Shown here in pieces: positions 63,568-64,000 of a DNA stretch of 64,000 bases (the first letter of the stretch is position 1; every line of letters begins with the position of its first letter). The DNA comes from Sinorhizobium fredii USDA 205. GTDB taxonomy: Bacteria; Pseudomonadota; Alphaproteobacteria; Rhizobiales; Rhizobiaceae. A model generated the notes under the pieces. That model was not told the DNA's origin. It saw nothing but the letters and a program-made list of their open reading frames with translations, and ran no database searches. The stretch is taken from the NCBI RefSeq assembly GCF_001461695.1, contig NZ_AUTC01000199.1, forward strand, positions 62,001 through 126,000, given 5' to 3'. Position numbers and translations under genes: made by a program.

Positions 63568-64000
63568 ATGGATGATGTCGAAGACGAACGCTCAACGCTT
63601 GCCTGGTTTCTGACGGGCGCGAGGGGGATTTTCAGCCTTCCCGCCGTCATTCTGATGCTTTCCTTCGTCGGCTTCTGCTCCCTGACGGTTCAGGCGGGCA
63701 TTCCGCCGGAGCAGGTGGTCTTCATGACCGGCATCGTCTGGGCTCTGCCGGCGAAGGTCATTCTCGTCAGCTCGATCATGAGCGGCGCGAGCCTCGCGAC
63801 GGCGTTCCTGGCCGTTAGCCTCTCGTCCGTCCGCCTGATGCCGATGGTCGCGGCGCTCGTTCCGGAATTGCGCAGCTCGAAGACGCCAACCTGGCTGTTG
63901 CTCCTCCTGTCGCATTTCGTTGCCATTACCGCGTGGGTCTTTGCCATGGAGCGCGTGCCAAAGGTGCCGCGCGACCATCGCGTCGCGTTCTTCGCCGGCT
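63568..64000 (+). CDS. AzlC family branched-chain amino acid permease, N-terminal part
   Basis: The gene runs off the right edge; 144 residues are visible. It has several membrane segments, including GIFSLPAVILMLSFVGFCSL, then VQAGIPPEQVVFMTGIVWAL, then LATAFLAVSLSSVRLMPMV and LLLLLSHFVAITAWVFAME. The SLSSVRLMPM pattern is typical of AzlC, which with the small AzlD subunit exports branched-chain amino acids or analogues. azlD should follow outside the window. The start is ATG 63568 or GTG 63559; no strong ribosome site decides. The clpA terminator is 34 bp upstream. Confidence 0.8.
   Translation, partial: MDDVEDERSTLAWFLTGARGIFSLPAVILMLSFVGFCSLTVQAGIPPEQVVFMTGIVWALPAKVILVSSIMSGASLATAFLAVSLSSVRLMPMVAALVPELRSSKTPTWLLLLLSHFVAITAWVFAMERVPKVPRDHRVAFFAG

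Noticed and set aside
61487..63595. 702-codon open frame on the minus strand.
   Set aside because: It is a shadow of clpA, whose two Walker A motifs are intact on the other strand.

Overview
The window is about 64 kb of high-GC chromosomal core DNA from an alphaproteobacterium of the order Rhizobiales, most likely Sinorhizobium/Ensifer. The basis is gene content and order: tpiA-secG-pyrG-kdsA-eno-pdhABC-lpdA-lipA, dusB-ntrBC-ntrYX-hfq-hflX, cysG-cysI-fpr, aapJQMP, and clpS-clpA. From memory this matches the S. meliloti chromosome closely; no database was consulted. No rRNA, complete tRNA, insertion sequence, CRISPR array or prophage was seen.

Layout. 1-11,600: the end of a broken EAL-domain gene, then single genes on both strands (a secreted protein, a nitroreductase/flavin-reductase pair, a CitE-like protein, a DUF2336 protein, a GNAT acetyltransferase, topoisomerase IV subunit parE, a secreted hydrolase, an FAD oxidoreductase and a YceI/cytochrome b561 pair). 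11,850-26,900: central metabolism on the plus strand, with triose-phosphate isomerase, SecG, CTP synthase, KDO-8-P synthase, enolase, an FtsB-like divisome protein, the pyruvate dehydrogenase operon and lipoyl synthase. 26,960-29,560: a small kinase gene, an NAD-dependent formate dehydrogenase and a COQ10/RatA-like gene. Here the formate dehydrogenase lies between two degenerate copies of one gene junction. 29,546-31,257: pncC and ispDF on the minus strand. 31,487-41,583: the nitrogen regulatory cluster (dusB, ntrB, ntrC, ntrY, ntrX), an aminotransferase, hfq and hflX. 41,608-48,220: mazG, a deaminase, then the sulfite-reduction operon. 48,290-50,130: a GntR regulator/DapA-like pair bracketed by rhizobial-type intergenic repeats. 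50,150-54,423: the general L-amino-acid ABC transporter aapJQMP. 54,764-64,000: metC, a monooxygenase, a zinc-finger protein, a hydrolase, cysE, DUF3126, a phasin, clpS, clpA and the start of an AzlC permease.

Several groups of genes work together. pdhA, pdhB, pdhC and lpdA encode one complex whose lipoyl groups are made by LipA. cysG makes the siroheme used by cysI, and fpr may supply electrons; cysE and metC serve the same sulfur amino acid economy. ntrBC and ntrYX with aap concern nitrogen. clpS and clpA form the N-end-rule adaptor and unfoldase.

The most interesting signals are: the formate dehydrogenase insertion with its flanking duplications and the altered C-terminus it left on the kinase; an apparent one-base frameshift splitting ntrY; a nonsense codon in a conserved EAL motif; an apparent frameshift at the start of the DUF2336 gene; twin TGATATATCA palindromes in the gntR/dapA-like divergent promoter; and paired TGCANTGCA palindromes in the phasin promoter. 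The three single-base lesions could be real or sequence errors.
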